Assembly (NCBI GenBank): GCA_964651495.1
Contig: CAZYWP010000122.1
Coordinates: 1-9,568, forward strand
DNA length: 9,568 nucleotides
Origin: CAZNVB01 sp964651495
Lineage (GTDB): Bacteria; Acidobacteriota; Aminicenantia; Aminicenantales; UBA8522
Direction: 5' to 3'
How positions within the stretch are numbered: the first letter of the stretch is position 1; every line of letters starts with the position of its first letter. Shown here piece after piece: positions 6,834 through 9,568 of this stretch. The notes under the pieces are model-generated. The model was not told where the DNA came from and did not search any database. It was given only the letters and a program-made list of their open reading frames with translations. The position numbers and the translations under genes are program-made.

Positions 6834-7814
6834 ATGCCCACCAAGCCGAAAAGCCCTCTCCTGCCGTTTGGCGACCAGCAGACCGCGCCCTGGTATGGGA
6901 AAGACATCCTTTCGGTCAGGCAATTCAGCCGCGCCGACCTGGAATATATCATCGACGTGGCCCATGAGATGCGCATCATGGTCGAGCGGATCGGGACGTT
7001 CGACCTGCTGAAAGGGAAAATCCTGGCCAACCTGTTCTACGAACCGTCCACCCGGACGTCCTCGTCATTTATGGCGGCAATGGAACGGCTCGGCGGAGCG
7101 GTCATCCCGATCAGCGAGGTCCGGTACTCATCGGTGGCCAAGGGCGAGAGCCTGCCCGATACGGTCCGGACGCTCGAATGTTACGCCGATGTGATCGTCC
7201 TGCGCCATCCCGAGGTCGGGGCGGCGGCATTAGCGGCTAAAAGCTGCCGCAAGCCGATCATCAACGCCGGCGACGGCGTGGGCGAGCATCCAACCCAGGC
7301 CCTTCTTGATACCTTTACCATCAGCGAGGAGCTGGGACGGCTGGACAACCTGAATGTCACCATGCTCGGCGACCTGAAATACGGGCGCACGGTTCATTCC
7401 CTGGCCCGCCTGCTCACCCTGTTCAGCGGGATCACCCTGAGCTATGTCGCGCCCGACATCCTGCGCATGCCCAAGGATGTCATGGACGAGGTTGCCGAGA
7501 AGGGCATCCCGCAGACGGAGCAGACGACGCTGAAAAAAATCCTCCCCCAGACCGATGTCCTCTATGTCACCCGCGTCCAGAAAGAGCGGTTCGAGGACTC
7601 GGCCGAATACGAGAAAGTCAAGGCAGCCTATGTCATTGGGCCAGGGATCATGAAAGCCGCCAAGAAAAGAATGATCGTCATGCACCCCCTGCCGAGGGTG
7701 ACCGAAATCAGCCTGGACTTCGACGACGACCCGCGCGCCGCCTACTTTCGCCAAATGGAGTATGGGTTGTATGTCCGGATGGCGCTCCTGGCCATGGTGC
7801 TCGGGAAGGCCTAA
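6834..7814 (+). CDS. pyrB: Aspartate carbamoyltransferase catalytic chain
   Basis: The product has 326 residues; ATG 6834 follows AAGGAGG by 6 nt. It joins carbamoyl phosphate and aspartate to N-carbamoyl-aspartate, the committed step of pyrimidine synthesis, in the cytosol. Carbamoyl-phosphate residues are S72-T-R-T75, R124-H-P, H152-P-T-Q155 and the HPLPR loop (284-288). K103 in the KGES loop reaches into the neighbouring subunit's site. Aspartate contacts are R185 (GRTVHSL) and R247-x-Q249. HPTQ rather than HPCQ separates it from ornithine carbamoyltransferase. The wording is strikingly like the ATCase domain of animal CAD: TRTSSSF, INAGDGVGEHPTQALLD, QKERF and DPRAAYFRQ near the C-terminus. 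No pyrI regulatory-chain gene or other pyr gene is adjacent; it runs from its own promoter and ends against rnpB. The TAA stop (7812-7814) overlaps the T-run after rnpB on the other strand. Confidence 0.95.
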   Translation: MPTKPKSPLLPFGDQQTAPWYGKDILSVRQFSRADLEYIIDVAHEMRIMVERIGTFDLLKGKILANLFYEPSTRTSSSFMAAMERLGGAVIPISEVRYSSVAKGESLPDTVRTLECYADVIVLRHPEVGAAALAAKSCRKPIINAGDGVGEHPTQALLDTFTISEELGRLDNLNVTMLGDLKYGRTVHSLARLLTLFSGITLSYVAPDILRMPKDVMDEVAEKGIPQTEQTTLKKILPQTDVLYVTRVQKERFEDSAEYEKVKAAYVIGPGIMKAAKKRMIVMHPLPRVTEISLDFDDDPRAAYFRQMEYGLYVRMALLAMVLGKA

Positions 7815-7819
7815 AAAAA
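7813..7819 (-). terminator. T-tract ending the rnpB transcript (candidate)
   Basis: On the minus strand the closing strand of the RNase P P1 helix is followed by GC and then seven T residues, so P1 itself, or the alternative local hairpin GAGCGGG (7860-7854) with CCCGCTC (7833-7827), may serve as the terminator stem. The local hairpin sits 7 nt from the T-run, a little far for a classical terminator. The T-run shares two of its bases with the pyrB stop codon on the other strand. Confidence 0.35.
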
Positions 7820-7820
7820 G

Positions 7821-8187
7821 CGGTTGGAGCGGGCCGTAAGCCGAATTCTGTCTCCCGCTCGTCGCGGGCGGCGGTTATTTGTCTGTCCCTCTGATTGCTC
7901 AGAAGATCGAGCGACCTACCCACCCCGAGGGACGGGCCATCCCATGCTGGGGCTCGTTTGGTCTTGCTCCGGATGGGGTTTGCCCTGCCCCTGGTGTCGC
8001 CACCAGGGCGGTGAGCTCTTACCTCGCCATTTCACCCTTGCCCTCTCGGGCGGTGTCTTTTCTGTGGCACTTTCCCCCGGTCGCCCGGAGTCGCGGTTAG
8101 CGACCATCCTGCCCTGTGGAGTTCGGACTTTCCTCCCCTTTCTTCTCCGCCGGAGAGAAAGGAGCAACCGCCTCGCCCACTCCAACC
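7821..8187 (-). ncRNA. rnpB: RNase P RNA, bacterial type A
   Basis: This is the catalytic RNA that trims 5' leaders from pre-tRNAs. On the minus strand GAGGAAAGTCCGAACTCC (8135-8118) is the conserved P4 5' region, and ACAGAATTCGGCTTACGG (7851-7834) is the matching 3' region. GCGAGGTAAGAGCTCACC (8027-8010) is the P11/P12 core, and GGGTAGGTCGC (7921-7911) carries the L15 GGU that binds tRNA CCA. The ends close in a 13-bp P1 helix: 8187-8175 (GGTTGGAGTGGGC) with 7834-7822 (GCCCGCTCCAACC), containing one G-U pair. Total length of about 367 nt is normal for type A. The exact mature ends are inferred from P1 and the promoter. The first ~91 nt overlap the 3' end of the upstream sigma54 activator gene on the same strand, and the 3' end touches pyrB. 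Confidence 0.96.
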
Positions 8188-9554
8188 ATTATCTTTATAC
8201 CATACTGGGCCAGTTTTTTATAGAGGTTGCTGCGCGGGGTGTCGATCTCGCGGGCTGTCTGGGAGATGTTCCAGTTATTCTTCTCCAGCTTGGCCAGGAT
8301 GAAGTCTTTTTCCGCCAGCTCCCGGAAGTCCTTCAGGGTCTTGACCTTCCCTGTGTCGGGGAGTACGGCCTTCCCCGTCCCGCCGATCTGTTCAGGCAGG
8401 TCCGACTTGGCGATGACCTCGGACTCGGTCATGATCATCAGCCGCTCGACGACGTTCTTGAGCTCGCGGACGTTCCCCTTCCACGAATACCTCATCATCG
8501 CTTCCAGGGCCTCGGGGGAAAATTTTTTCGGCTTGAAATTGTTTTCCTCGGCATAATTGCGGCAGAAGTAGTCAACGAGGAGGGGGATATCTTCCGGTTT
8601 CTCCCGCAGCGCCGGAGAATAGACCGGGACGACGTTGAGCCGGAAAAAAAGATCGTCCCGGAACTTGCCGTCGGCGATCTCTTTCTTCAGATCCTTGTTG
8701 GTGGCGACGATCACCCGGACATCGACCTTGCCGACCTTGCCCGAGCCGACCCTCTGGACTTCGCCCTCCTCCAGGACCCGGAGGACCTTGGACTGGGTCT
8801 TGAGGCTCATATCGCCGATTTCATCCAAGAAAATCGTCCCCCCGTCGGCCTGCTCGAACTTGCCGCTCTTCCGCTCGGTGGCCCCTGTGAAGGCTCCCTT
8901 CTCATGGCCGAAGAGCTCGCTTTCAATAAGTTCCTCAGGAATAGCGGCGCAGTTGACCTGGATGAACGGTTCCTTGGCCCGCAGGCTGTGGCCGTGGATG
9001 GCCCGGGCGATGAGCTCCTTTCCCGTGCCGCTTTCGCCGTAAATCATCACGGTGGCGTTGGTCGGGGCAGTCTTGAGAATGTCTTTCCACAGCGATTTCA
9101 TCAGCGGATGGTTTCCGATGAGCTCGTACCGCTTTTCCGCTTTCTTACGCAGGTCCTGGCATTCCCGGCGGAGTATGTTATGGCTGAGGGCGTTTCGGAT
9201 ACTCAACAGCACCCGGTCCCGGTGGAGCGGCTTTTCCAGGAATTCAAAGGCTCCCAGCTTGGTGGCCTCCACGGCCGCCTGGATCGTCCCCTGACCGGAG
9301 ATCATGATGACCTCAGGAGCGTAGGGACGTTTCTTGATCTCCGCCAGGATGTCCAGTCCGTCGCGCCCCGGCATCTTGATGTCCAGCAGGACGAGGTCGA
9401 GGTCGATGTTCTCCTCGACCAGGGCCAGCGCTTCCTCGCCCTCGGCCGCCTCGAGAAACTGATAGCCTTCATACTCGAGGATCATTTTCAGCGATTTGCG
9501 GATATTCTCTTCGTCATCCACCACCAGGATTTTGGCTCGATTTTGGCTTTTCAT
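8097..9554 (-). CDS. Sigma54-dependent response regulator, NtrC/NtrX family
   Basis: The product has 485 residues; ATG 9554 follows AGAGG. In order: a receiver domain (about 7-120) with acidic pocket D13-D14, phospho-acceptor D58, S86 and K108; an AAA+ sigma54-interaction domain (about 144-385) with Walker A GESGTGKE (173-180), the sigma54-contacting GAFTGA (220-225), Walker B IFLDE (241-245) and arginine-finger region FRDDLFFR (298-305); and a Fis-type helix-turn-helix (about 426-453) ending SNLYKKLAQYGI. It should, once phosphorylated by a sensor kinase, remodel RNA polymerase-sigma54 at its target promoters. No kinase gene is in the window, so the signal is unknown. Family members usually stop close to the YGI end; here a further 32 residues, rich in E, K, G, S and P, follow, and residues 457-485 plus the stop are encoded by the 5' end of rnpB. 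Its transcript probably ends through rnpB. Confidence 0.93.
   Translation of the reverse strand: MKSQNRAKILVVDDEENIRKSLKMILEYEGYQFLEAAEGEEALALVEENIDLDLVLLDIKMPGRDGLDILAEIKKRPYAPEVIMISGQGTIQAAVEATKLGAFEFLEKPLHRDRVLLSIRNALSHNILRRECQDLRKKAEKRYELIGNHPLMKSLWKDILKTAPTNATVMIYGESGTGKELIARAIHGHSLRAKEPFIQVNCAAIPEELIESELFGHEKGAFTGATERKSGKFEQADGGTIFLDEIGDMSLKTQSKVLRVLEEGEVQRVGSGKVGKVDVRVIVATNKDLKKEIADGKFRDDLFFRLNVVPVYSPALREKPEDIPLLVDYFCRNYAEENNFKPKKFSPEALEAMMRYSWKGNVRELKNVVERLMIMTESEVIAKSDLPEQIGGTGKAVLPDTGKVKTLKDFRELAEKDFILAKLEKNNWNISQTAREIDTPRSNLYKKLAQYGIKIMVGVGEAVAPFSPAEKKGEESPNSTGQDGR
8194..8202 (-). promoter_or_regulatory. rnpB: Extended -10 promoter of rnpB, inside the activator gene
   Basis: On the minus strand TGGTATAAA (8202-8194) is an extended -10 (TGn plus TATAAA), and the first base of the predicted P1 helix (G, 8187) is exactly 7 nt beyond it, the usual start distance. 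The -35 position (about 8222-8217, TATAAA) matches TTGACA only 3/6, as is common with an extended -10. The element lies in codons for the Y-G-I-K stretch at the end of the DNA-binding domain of the activator. Confidence 0.6.
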
Positions 9555-9568
9555 GGCTGCCTCTTTTT

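Noticed and set aside
6834..7814. Ornithine carbamoyltransferase as the identity of this gene
   Set aside because: The motifs are HPTQ and HPLPR as in ATCase, not HPCQ and HCLP as in ornithine carbamoyltransferase.
7879..8185. Short open frames on either strand within 7879-8185
   Set aside because: The region is RNase P RNA by its conserved motifs; apart from the activator's 3' end, these frames have no coding support.

Overview
The window looks like chromosome from a moderately GC-rich, Gram-negative-type bacterium. Evidence for an outer membrane is a predicted beta-barrel protein with a C-terminal aromatic residue, several exported hydrolases and a Nuo-type complex I. The style (secreted M28/M19 peptidases, EstB-like serine hydrolase, NtrC-family regulator, CAD-like aspartate carbamoyltransferase) fits the Acidobacteriota/Aminicenantota neighbourhood, but that placement is inference. 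A run of 100 N (2610-2709) marks a scaffold join, so order across it is less certain.

Left part, all plus strand: the 3' third of nuoN (1-501); a good sigma70-type promoter (532-560) with a GC-rich, repeat-containing leader; a small outer-membrane barrel protein (704-1471); a YbjT-like atypical SDR (1474-2373) that starts 2 bp after the barrel gene; a 59-residue zinc-ribbon protein (2426-2605); then the gap. Middle: an exported EstB/class C beta-lactamase-like serine hydrolase (2769-4064) converges on a very large exported protein on the minus strand (4074-6722), an in-frame fusion of an M28 peptidase (with PA-like insert) and an M19 membrane-dipeptidase-type domain. Both halves keep their metal ligands. 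This pair suggests peptide or amide scavenging in the periplasm.

Right part: back-to-back divergent promoters (6747-6813) serve the fusion peptidase and pyrB (6834-7814), whose sequence resembles the ATCase domain of animal CAD. pyrB ends directly against the 3' end of RNase P RNA (rnpB, minus strand, about 7821-8187). The rnpB promoter and first ~90 nt lie inside the 3' end of an NtrC-family sigma54 activator gene (8097-9554, minus strand), so the same DNA encodes an RNA helix set and a 29-residue protein tail.

The most noteworthy points are the rnpB/regulator overlap, the M28-M19 double peptidase, the CAD-like ATCase, and a leader with mutually exclusive GCAGGC/GCCTGC pairings. No CRISPR array, tRNA, insertion sequence or phage gene was seen.
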